Notes under the pieces: generated by a model | Seen by the model: the letters and a program-made list of their open reading frames with translations, nothing else | What the model was told of the DNA's origin: nothing | Database searches by the model: none | In this document: positions 1 through 4,776 of the stretch, piece by piece | How the letters are laid out: every line of letters begins with the position of its first letter | How positions within the stretch are numbered: the first letter of the stretch is position 1 | Made by a program: the position numbers and the translations under genes | Origin: DHVE2 group archaeon | Lineage (GTDB): Archaea > Thermoplasmatota > Thermoplasmata > Thermoplasmatales > Aciduliprofundaceae | Direction of reading: 5' to 3' | Assembly (NCBI GenBank): GCA_026986135.1 | Contig: JALSPD010000012.1 | Location: forward strand, 1 to 5,134 | DNA length: 5,134 nucleotides

Positions 1-1
1 G

Positions 2-193
2 ATACCCTATGAAATAGTGGCTCATCCTGACGAGGAATTTTACATCGGGGACATAATTGAGGTTAACCACACTCATGCTGTAATACATCGCATAAAAACA
101 GAAGAAAGATTCATCCATCGGGGAGGCGCCAGAGCCAGAGAGATAGTAAGAATTTATGCGAAAGAAATTAGGGAAGGAAGACGAAAACATTAA
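2..193 (+). CDS. C-terminal part of probable archaeal zinc-finger protein (HVO_0476/COG1326 type), 5' truncated
   Basis: Only the last 63 codons are present; the gene enters from the left edge with no start codon in view and ends in TAA at 191-193. The visible protein has a beta-rich stretch (DEEFYIGDIIEV), then HAVIHRIKTEERF, then a basic HRGGARAREIVRIYAKE end and a charged tail. From memory, the IKT-x-R-RG-A-A-x-x-IVRIYAK ending is typical of uncharacterised archaeal zinc-finger proteins of COG1326 (HVO_0476 family). The zinc-binding cysteines would lie in the missing N-terminal part and cannot be checked here. The basic end could contact nucleic acid, but that is inference and no reaction is known. 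The next gene starts 25 bases downstream and seems to have its own promoter overlapping this stop codon. The frame is secure because the other forward frames are soon closed; the family name is less so. Confidence 0.65.
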   Translation: MPYEIVAHPDEEFYIGDIIEVNHTHAVIHRIKTEERFIHRGGARAREIVRIYAKEIREGRRKH

Positions 194-198
194 ATAAT
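190..198 (+). promoter_or_regulatory. Putative BoxA (TATA) for the proline-flanked membrane protein gene
   Basis: TTAAATAAT is centred 25 bases before the ATG at 219, the distance expected when an archaeal transcript starts at or next to the start codon. No SD-like sequence precedes that ATG, which fits leaderless translation. The box overlaps the TAA stop (191-193) of the upstream gene. A second A/T-rich run (CTTTTAAAT, 205-213) is too close to the ATG to serve this start. Confidence 0.45.
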
Positions 199-218
199 CA
201 AAATCTTTTAAATGATAT

Positions 219-659
219 ATGGAAGGAAGTAATCTACCGCCACCGGCACCGCCACAACCAGGAATCGGAGAATCGGGCAAGCTAAAGAGCACTTTAGACC
301 TACTGAACATAGCAAAGATACTTGCTCTGGTGATAGGCATTCTGCTGTTTTTATTTGCAGCATGGGAAGGGTTATGGATTGCGCTGGGAAACATATTTGC
401 AATTCCATGGGTCGGGTACTATGTTTTTGCTGGGATAATAAATCTGTTAATTTATACCAAGATCCCGGAATTTGAAGCGCTAATTAAAGGAAGGCGTTAC
501 AGCGAAGCAAAAGATGCAATGCTCCTTTGGGCAATACTGGGAATAATCTTTGGGTTCATAGTTGGACTCATATTAATCATCGTAGCCCTTATAAACTTGG
601 AAGATCTGCAGCATCGGGAAGGATATGTAAATGCACCTCCGCCACCACCCCAATATTAA
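219..659 (+). CDS. Small membrane protein with proline-rich termini, function unknown
   Basis: 146 residues; I do not recognise the family. The N-terminus has a proline-rich stretch (residues 7-14, PPPAPPQP), followed by an amphipathic segment (21-30). Hydrophobic segments lie at about 32-56, 60-79 and 102-126. Between the last two is a soluble loop, KIPEFEALIKGRRYSEAKDA (81-100). The C-terminus is again proline-rich (139-146, ending PPPPPQY). Three membrane passes would put the two proline tails on opposite sides, four on the same side; I cannot decide. Such tails often bind partner proteins or stay disordered, but nothing shows the partner. The ATG at 219 is the first start in frame, has no SD, and lies 25 bases after a TATA-like box, so a leaderless transcript is likely. 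The flanking genes give no functional clue. That it is a real membrane-protein gene is well supported by its composition. Confidence 0.8.
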   Translation: MEGSNLPPPAPPQPGIGESGKLKSTLDLLNIAKILALVIGILLFLFAAWEGLWIALGNIFAIPWVGYYVFAGIINLLIYTKIPEFEALIKGRRYSEAKDAMLLWAILGIIFGFIVGLILIIVALINLEDLQHREGYVNAPPPPPQY

Positions 660-684
660 ATCGGCAAACAGGGAGTAGAAAAAC

Positions 685-692
685 TTATTATT
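685..692 (+). promoter_or_regulatory. Putative BoxA for the 68-residue protein gene and the following gene
   Basis: TTATTATT is centred about 26 bases before the ATG at 715. That start has no SD-like sequence just upstream, so a leaderless transcript beginning near 715 is plausible. This promoter would drive both the 68-residue and the 329-residue protein genes. Confidence 0.4.
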
Positions 693-708
693 CTCTTATT
701 CTTTTATT
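685..708 (+). terminator. Pyrimidine/T-rich tract after the membrane protein gene, possible terminator
   Basis: This 24-base stretch contains only T, A and C, with T most frequent, and starts 25 bases after the stop codon at 659. Archaeal RNA polymerase can stop at T-rich tracts without a hairpin, and I see no clear hairpin here. The longest uninterrupted T run is only four, so the terminator call is weak. The first part of the tract also contains the proposed BoxA of the next gene. Confidence 0.3.
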
Positions 709-714
709 AAAATC

Positions 715-921
715 ATGCTGGATGAGGCTTTTGAGAATGTCGCACCATACATATCAAATCTTCGTGAAATAAAAAAATTTGTAGAGGACAACAAAAACAG
801 AGATATAAAGGAAACTATGGAAATTATTGACAAAAGGATCCTCTCGTCACCACCAGATCTGGCAACAGATTTTAGAATACTTCAAAACGAACTTAGGAAA
901 ATGATTAATACGGAGATGTAA
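715..921 (+). CDS. Small helical hypothetical protein, first gene of a two-gene unit
   Basis: 68 residues, family not recognised. It is charged and lacks cysteines or a membrane segment, so it is probably cytoplasmic. The sequence suggests three helices: about 2-24 (MLDEAFENVAPYISNLREIK), 28-44 (RDIKETMEIIDKRIL) and 50-66 (ATDFRILQNELRKMI), with a proline turn (SSPPD, 44-48) before the last. The pattern suits a small helical bundle or a partner-binding protein. The stop codon is four bases before the start of the 329-residue gene, whose SD site lies inside this gene's 3' end, so the two are very likely co-transcribed and translationally coupled. The ATG at 715 has a TATA-like box at the right distance and no SD. 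The reading frame is supported by this context and by plausible codon use, not by a known homologue. Confidence 0.7.
   Translation: MLDEAFENVAPYISNLREIKKFVEDNKNRDIKETMEIIDKRILSSPPDLATDFRILQNELRKMINTEM
912..918 (+). promoter_or_regulatory. Shine-Dalgarno site for the 329-residue protein gene
   Basis: GGAGATG lies 7 bases before the ATG at 926 and resembles the archaeal SD consensus GGAGGTG with one change. It sits in the last codons of the 68-residue gene, so ribosomes finishing that gene could restart here. It supports 926 as the true start. Confidence 0.55.
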
Positions 922-925
922 ATTC

Positions 926-1915
926 ATGTCTGTGAAATTAAAGGATCTAATTAAAAAGATGCTTTCCTCAGAAGAGGGTGTGGTCGTTGAGGAGCGGGAT
1001 GATGAGTTTATATGGGTGCACTCCCAAGATGCAGGTATTGGGATATTTCAGATAATTGAGGATCACACAGTAACCGAAGAGGATGTGGTTGTGTTTGCCA
1101 GAAACACTGAACAGATTAAGGGTTTCAAAGGATTGATATGCATCAAAAACTATGACAAATCGGCTGAAAAAGCCGCTGAGAAATTGAACATACAACTCCT
1201 AAGCCGCGAAAAAATTGCCGAGTTAATAGGTGAGTTCATAATAAGGAGCTATGAAAGCGGTGAAGATTTACATATGTTTGAGGAGGAGGATATAGAAGTA
1301 GAGGATATTGAGTTTTTTGATGAGGAGGAAGAGGTATGGGAAGAAGAAGACGTAATACCAATAATAATTGAGGATGTTGGGGGCGAGGAAAAGATAATAA
1401 AAATAAACATTGATAAGGAAAGGGCAATAACTATTGCAAGAAAAAAGATAAGTGTAATGGATATCACCTTGAAACTTATACCGTATTTCCTTTTTGAGTA
1501 CTCCCTGAAAGTGATAATAGAGGGAACTATGGAGGAGAGATTTTCCTCAGGAATAATCGCAATTGACGGAGAAACCGGAAAATATGAAATATGGAAAATG
1601 GGATATGAAACAACATCCAAAATAGAGATTCAGCATGTCCGTGTGGAGCCATTAATATCTCTTGAGAAGGCAAAGAGTGCCGCCGTAGACGGGTTAAAAA
1701 AAGAATACACCAGAGAAAAAGAGATTACCCTGGACGATAGTACAGTCACAATAATTGAAAAAAGAAAAATGCGCCCACTTGAAAGCAGCATCAAAACAAA
1801 CTATATGGGTCTATATTATCTACCTGTATGGGAGGCTACTGGGAAGGAGGGTAAAGTAAGAATCAACGCCGCTACAGGAGAAATAATCTCTTTAAAGCGC
1901 AAGGCTACCATCTAA
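926..1915 (+). CDS. Acidic three-part protein: degenerate restriction-endonuclease-like domain, acidic linker, two PepSY-like repeats
   Basis: 329 residues, no exact family recognised. Residues 1-108 look like the later half of an Mrr/restriction-endonuclease-like fold: strand IGIFQII (38-44), helix near 50-64, strand GLICIKN (69-75), helix DKSAEKAAEKL (77-87), strand IQLL (89-92), helix SREKIAELIGEFII (93-106). The catalytic D...(D/E)xK pattern is not visible (FQII lies where a QxK-type strand is expected), so nuclease activity is doubtful. Residues 118-155 form a very acidic linker. Two similar C-terminal units follow. In 157-225, a helix ERAITIARKK is followed by IPYFLFEYSLK and IAIDGETGKYEIW. 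In 238-322, a helix LEKAKSAAVDGLKKEY is followed by YLPVWEATGK and VRINAATGEIIS. The strand-plus-(D/A)xxTGE pattern resembles PepSY-type repeats. There is no signal peptide or membrane segment. It is probably co-expressed with the 68-residue protein. The role is unknown; binding or regulation is more likely than catalysis. Confidence 0.75.
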   Translation: MSVKLKDLIKKMLSSEEGVVVEERDDEFIWVHSQDAGIGIFQIIEDHTVTEEDVVVFARNTEQIKGFKGLICIKNYDKSAEKAAEKLNIQLLSREKIAELIGEFIIRSYESGEDLHMFEEEDIEVEDIEFFDEEEEVWEEEDVIPIIIEDVGGEEKIIKINIDKERAITIARKKISVMDITLKLIPYFLFEYSLKVIIEGTMEERFSSGIIAIDGETGKYEIWKMGYETTSKIEIQHVRVEPLISLEKAKSAAVDGLKKEYTREKEITLDDSTVTIIEKRKMRPLESSIKTNYMGLYYLPVWEATGKEGKVRINAATGEIISLKRKATI

Positions 1916-1916
1916 T

Positions 1917-3014
1917 CTACCACCTAATAATGATAACAATCACCACCATAATTATGAGAAGAACAATTAAAAGCATCAACCAGGAGGGTATTGTCTCGCC
2001 AACGGGAACGGTAACATTATCTGATTCCTTAAGATAAATAACCTTTACTTCTTCATTGTAATCAAGAGGAGGCGGAGTTGTATAGGTGATATAACGATAG
2101 TAAGCAGAAAGATGTTTACTATTGCCATCTTCCACCCAGAGAGTAATACGGTATGGATCTCTAATCAAAAAACCCCGTCCAAGATCCTCACGACCAACTT
2201 CCATGGTCACATCAATATTTACCTCCTCAACGCTCCCATCATGGGGAATAACACTTCTAACCCATGCATGACCAACCCATGTATGACCATCATAAAGAAG
2301 CCCATACTCCATCCATGCTGGAATCCCTATGCTTCTAGCCATTGAAACAAATACAAATGAAAGTTCATCGCAGTCACCTGAGCCAGAATTCCATGTCTCA
2401 ACCGCACTTCTGGGCATGCCATTTCTTTCGGTCTTATATTTAAAATTTTTAACAATAACATCGTAAATTGCCCGTAATTTATTTACAACACCATGCTTAG
2501 CAGAAGTTATATTAAGGGTAACTGAACGAAATGGTGCTGGATCAATCACCACCTTCCGCGTACCATCTCCCACATCAATAAACTCCGCATGATTGTACTG
2601 CCTCTTTAAAGATTCTGGTATTGAGGATGCATCCTCTGAATTTTTTATATTCCACACTTTTAAAAAGGTGGTTCCATTGTACCTTAAAATATATCTGGCA
2701 GAGCCCACAGAAGAGTAACTCCACCATGTTTTGTTATACGCATGATGTACAGTTTTTATTTCATTTGAAAGGTCATTTACCACTATATGCTGGAATGTAT
2801 TGTTCTCAGGTATGGTGAAATTAACTGTAAAACTACCCGCTGAAATGTCAACAATTCTTTCAAACTCAAAGTTAATCTTCTTGGGAAGAACAATGATTGT
2901 GGATCCAGGCGGATTCTCAACAACGCCCATTATATAGGGTAACATAAGATAGGCAATAAGCAAAACAACAATCACAGCTATGACTTTAATTGCAATTTTT
3001 GCTTTTTTCTCCAT
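1917..3014 (-). CDS. Membrane-anchored transglutaminase-like protein, catalytic domain probably extracytoplasmic
   Basis: 365 residues. A positively charged start (MEKKAKIAIK) and a hydrophobic segment (about 9-30) form an uncleaved-looking signal anchor. A second hydrophobic segment (about 344-363) ends the protein, so the middle should face outward. Residues 40-175 are a beta-rich region. Residues 176-295 carry the transglutaminase-like core: Cys215 in GSGDCDELS, His249 in GHAWV and Asp268 in NIDVT give the Cys-His-Asp triad known from this papain-like superfamily (COG1305 type). Members include proteases, amidases and cross-linking enzymes, so the substrate is unknown. Six Asn-x-Ser/Thr sites (N65, N71, N94, N113, N168, N333) fit a glycosylated archaeal surface protein. 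A proline-rich stretch PPPLD (314-318) precedes the last strand. The start is supported by a strong SD at 3021-3028 inside the preceding PrsW-like gene, with a 37-base overlap, so the two are probably coupled. The stop lies one base from the convergent gene's stop. Confidence 0.88.
   Translation of the reverse strand: MEKKAKIAIKVIAVIVVLLIAYLMLPYIMGVVENPPGSTIIVLPKKINFEFERIVDISAGSFTVNFTIPENNTFQHIVVNDLSNEIKTVHHAYNKTWWSYSSVGSARYILRYNGTTFLKVWNIKNSEDASSIPESLKRQYNHAEFIDVGDGTRKVVIDPAPFRSVTLNITSAKHGVVNKLRAIYDVIVKNFKYKTERNGMPRSAVETWNSGSGDCDELSFVFVSMARSIGIPAWMEYGLLYDGHTWVGHAWVRSVIPHDGSVEEVNIDVTMEVGREDLGRGFLIRDPYRITLWVEDGNSKHLSAYYRYITYTTPPPLDYNEEVKVIYLKESDNVTVPVGETIPSWLMLLIVLLIIMVVIVIIIRW
2260..2289 (-). 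repeat. 15-base tandem repeat encoding the doubled GH(T/A)WV active-site motif
   Basis: Two adjacent 15-base units (2260-2274 and 2275-2289) differ at one base only (2267 versus 2282). They lie in frame in the transglutaminase-like gene and give GHTWVGHAWV (residues 243-252). The second copy holds the likely catalytic His249, judged by its fit to the family's HAWV motif and its spacing to Asp268. The first copy supplies His244. A local duplication is one explanation; codon constraint on two similar strands is another. Confidence 0.7.
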
Positions 3015-3691
3015 TTAACCATCACCTTCTTTGGAATTGTATATATCAAAACACCCTTATAAACTTTGTAGTAAAGCACAGGAAAACCGATAAAAACGCC
3101 TATAAAATAATAAAATGATGGAAAATTCCAAACGTAGGGAAGCAGCGTTAGATTAAACAGCATCTGCAAACCAAGGCTTTGAAGCAGATATTTCTCCCAG
3201 AAATTTTTGTAAATACCATATCCCAGAAGAGCGCCGGTGGATGCATGTATGGAGGAAAGAGCAAGAGACATAATAATAAAAGATGCAAAAGCAACAACAT
3301 ATTCCAGGGTGTCCATTGGATCTCTAAAATAATAATATGAGAGCGAAACCATCCATATAGCAGAAATACCAAGACCAAATGCGAATCCATAGTATGGTAA
3401 CGCATAATCCCTGCGTTTATTGGGTGTATTAAGGTAGATGTATTTTAAAAGTTCGGTGAAAAATCCAAAAAATAAGAGATAGAGTACGCTAAGGTCCAGG
3501 TAATCTCTGACAGAAACTACCCCTATAAGAAAAAATAAAGAAACAACTATGCCCGCTATCCATCCTATGAAGTAATTAAAAAAAAGTTTTTTTTCGCTGA
3601 AGAGTCCCTCAAGATGTCCCCAGGTGAAATACAGTATTCCAAATGAGGGAACAAATCCAATGATTGATGCCATGTAAAAGTTCCAGTCCAT
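2978..3691 (-). CDS. Multi-pass membrane protein, PrsW-like putative intramembrane protease (possibly inactive)
   Basis: 237 residues, strongly hydrophobic, with about seven membrane segments (roughly 7-24, 36-58, 67-87, 98-118, 130-148, 166-186, 189-210) and a very basic tail (KKVMVKWRKKQK, 221-232) that should be cytoplasmic. The layout resembles PrsW-type membrane proteases. TELLK (79-83) matches EExxK with the first Glu changed to Thr. YGFAFGLGISAIW (101-113) resembles the GxxxGxGFxxxE segment, but Trp113 stands where Glu is expected. SSIHASTGALLGYG (146-159) supplies the conserved His149. Two usual acidic residues are therefore missing, and activity is uncertain. The ATG at 3691 has no SD but has a TATA-like box 27 bases upstream. 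M7 (3673) is an alternative start, also without SD. The 3' end overlaps the transglutaminase-like gene by 37 bases. A shared role in processing membrane or surface proteins is inference from this pairing. Confidence 0.6.
   Translation of the reverse strand: MDWNFYMASIIGFVPSFGILYFTWGHLEGLFSEKKLFFNYFIGWIAGIVVSLFFLIGVVSVRDYLDLSVLYLLFFGFFTELLKYIYLNTPNKRRDYALPYYGFAFGLGISAIWMVSLSYYYFRDPMDTLEYVVAFASFIIMSLALSSIHASTGALLGYGIYKNFWEKYLLQSLGLQMLFNLTLLPYVWNFPSFYYFIGVFIGFPVLYYKVYKGVLIYTIPKKVMVKWRKKQKLQLKS
3021..3028 (-). promoter_or_regulatory. Strong Shine-Dalgarno site for the transglutaminase-like gene
   Basis: On the minus strand this reads AAGGTGAT, a near-complete match to the SD consensus GGAGGTGAT, and it ends 6 bases before the ATG at 3014. 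It lies within the coding sequence of the PrsW-like gene and decides the start of the transglutaminase-like protein. It fits internal initiation within one mRNA. Confidence 0.75.
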
Positions 3692-3712
3692 AAAAGGAGA
3701 AAGAGGGAACTC

Positions 3713-3724
3713 ATTAATAAATTT
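3713..3724 (-). promoter_or_regulatory. Putative BoxA for the PrsW-like/transglutaminase pair
   Basis: On the minus strand this reads AAATTTATTAAT, centred about 27 bases before the ATG at 3691, the spacing expected for a leaderless archaeal transcript. It covers the taw2 stop codon (3714-3716). No SD precedes the PrsW-like start, which strengthens the case. The two downstream genes could thus be expressed apart from taw2, though read-through from taw2 is also possible. Confidence 0.5.
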
Positions 3725-4706
3725 GCCTTGCTACATGAAGATCAAAAACCACATGCCATACACGAGGCGCATATGATTTTATCACACGTTTCTCAAATGA
3801 AATTAAAGAAAAACCTCTGCCCCTAATTAGATTTTTAATCTTTTTTAGGAGGATATCCGCTTCTCTATCCTTTGCAAGATCATGATAGTGTATAACACCC
3901 TCATCCCGTATAGCTTTTAAACCATACTCAAGAAACGGAAGTGTTTCAAAATAACCCATGATAACCCTATTCGCTACTTCCTCAGGACATACAACCCTGT
4001 TATCACCAAATAACGGCAAAATCTGTGAAAAACCGTTTAAATCCCTATTTCTAAGGAGGTAGTAAAAAGCCACTGGGTTCTTCTCGCAGGAGTAAATCCT
4101 TGAAGCACCTGCTTTAGCTGCAGGGAGAGTAAAATAACCAATACCCGCAAACATATCCACAACAACATCACCACTCATATCAATCCTGGAAATACGGATT
4201 CGTTCATTTACATTACCAGAAGAAAACATTATCCTGGAAACATCCATTTCGTATTTTATTCCGTTCTCAATATGAACAGTCTCGGTCCCATCACCCCAGA
4301 TTTTCCTGACCTTATTCTCCCTAAACTCACCACTTACCCCGCTATAAACCAAAACAGTTTTTGCCCTTAAAACATTAGCATATATCTCACCCACCTCCTT
4401 AGCATACTCACCAAATTCCCATTCCGGCAAAATCAACACATCTCCAAGTTTCTCCCAGAAATCTGGGAGTGCTATATCTATACCTCGCCTCTTAGCCAAA
4501 GATATAATTCTATCGTACGGTGAAAGTTTCTTAGATCTGGGAAGTAAATCCATTTCAATAGCTCCATCAAGAAATTTCACAAGTGGAAAAACAATATAAT
4601 CTCCATCCTCAACAATGCTCCACTCAACATTCAAATTTCCACTTCTAAGAAGGAATTTCCTAACCCTCTCCGCATCTTTCTTTGGGACCTTTAAAACCCA
4701 TACCAC
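3714..4706 (-). CDS. taw2: Taw2-like tRNA-Phe wyosine-pathway aminocarboxypropyltransferase (Trm5/Taw2 family)
   Basis: 330 residues. Taw2 transfers the 3-amino-3-carboxypropyl group of S-adenosylmethionine to C7 of 4-demethylwyosine at position 37 of tRNA-Phe, a cytoplasmic step of archaeal wyosine synthesis. Residues 1-45 (LKVPKKDAERVRKFLL, then DGDYIVFPL) resemble the D1 domain of archaeal Trm5. About 62-175 are the linker domain, with SGEFRENKVRKIWGDG. The Rossmann domain has VVDMFAGIGYFTLP (182-195), CEKNP with Glu208, and GDN (234-236). Where Trm5 has the methyltransferase signature NLPK, this protein has MGYFE (250-254), followed by VIHYHDL (271-277); both are Taw2 features. SYAPRVWHVVFDLHV (311-325) is the usual family ending. 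The start is GTG at 4706: the family alignment begins there and a BoxA lies 25 bases upstream. A Trm5 methyltransferase is the main alternative. The gene follows 23S rRNA on the same strand, with no 5S between. Confidence 0.85.
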   Translation of the reverse strand: MVWVLKVPKKDAERVRKFLLRSGNLNVEWSIVEDGDYIVFPLVKFLDGAIEMDLLPRSKKLSPYDRIISLAKRRGIDIALPDFWEKLGDVLILPEWEFGEYAKEVGEIYANVLRAKTVLVYSGVSGEFRENKVRKIWGDGTETVHIENGIKYEMDVSRIMFSSGNVNERIRISRIDMSGDVVVDMFAGIGYFTLPAAKAGASRIYSCEKNPVAFYYLLRNRDLNGFSQILPLFGDNRVVCPEEVANRVIMGYFETLPFLEYGLKAIRDEGVIHYHDLAKDREADILLKKIKNLIRGRGFSLISFEKRVIKSYAPRVWHVVFDLHVARQIY

Positions 4707-4726
4707 ATCTCCATCAACATCAACAG

Positions 4727-4735
4727 AAATAAAAA
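4727..4735 (-). promoter_or_regulatory. Putative BoxA for taw2, inside the 23S terminator T-tract
   Basis: On the minus strand this is TTTTTATTT, centred 25 bases before the GTG at 4706. A GGAG on the same strand ends only three bases before the GTG, too close to act as an SD, so a leaderless transcript is more likely. The same T run follows the hairpin after 23S, so it may serve both genes. Confidence 0.4.
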
Positions 4736-4761
4736 GATTACGTGATGACGCCAGTCATACG
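4731..4761 (-). terminator. Hairpin plus T-tract after 23S rRNA: likely transcription terminator (or processing stem)
   Basis: On the minus strand, CGTATGAC (4761-4754) pairs with GTCAT-C-ACG (4749-4741): eight base pairs with one bulged C and the loop TGGC (4753-4750). TAATC (4740-4736) and then TTTTT (4735-4731) follow. This is about 16 bases past the estimated 23S 3' end. Archaeal termination depends mainly on the T-tract; the hairpin may instead help protect or trim the precursor rRNA. The usual long bulge-helix-bulge stem cannot be judged because the 5' flank of 23S lies outside the window. Confidence 0.6.
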
Positions 4762-4776
4762 CGTTCCTTTAGCATG

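Noticed and set aside
527..772. Forward frame bridging the membrane protein gene and the 68-residue gene
   Set aside because: It overlaps both in another frame, has no promoter or SD at its start, and its composition is not protein-like.
1236..1620. Minus-strand open frames within the acidic-protein gene, rich in Ser/Ile or Pro/Leu
   Set aside because: They are reverse readings of the Glu/Asp-rich linker codons (GAG/GAA becomes CTC/TTC), with no start signal of their own, and the forward gene is better supported.
2112..2818. Plus-strand open frames opposite the transglutaminase-like gene
   Set aside because: They are shadows of a gene with clear triad motifs; the apparent NPCMT repeat is only the reverse reading of the 15-base tandem repeat.
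3148..3405. Second minus-strand frame inside the PrsW-like gene
   Set aside because: It lies wholly inside a longer frame that has consistent membrane segments and motifs; no independent start signal.
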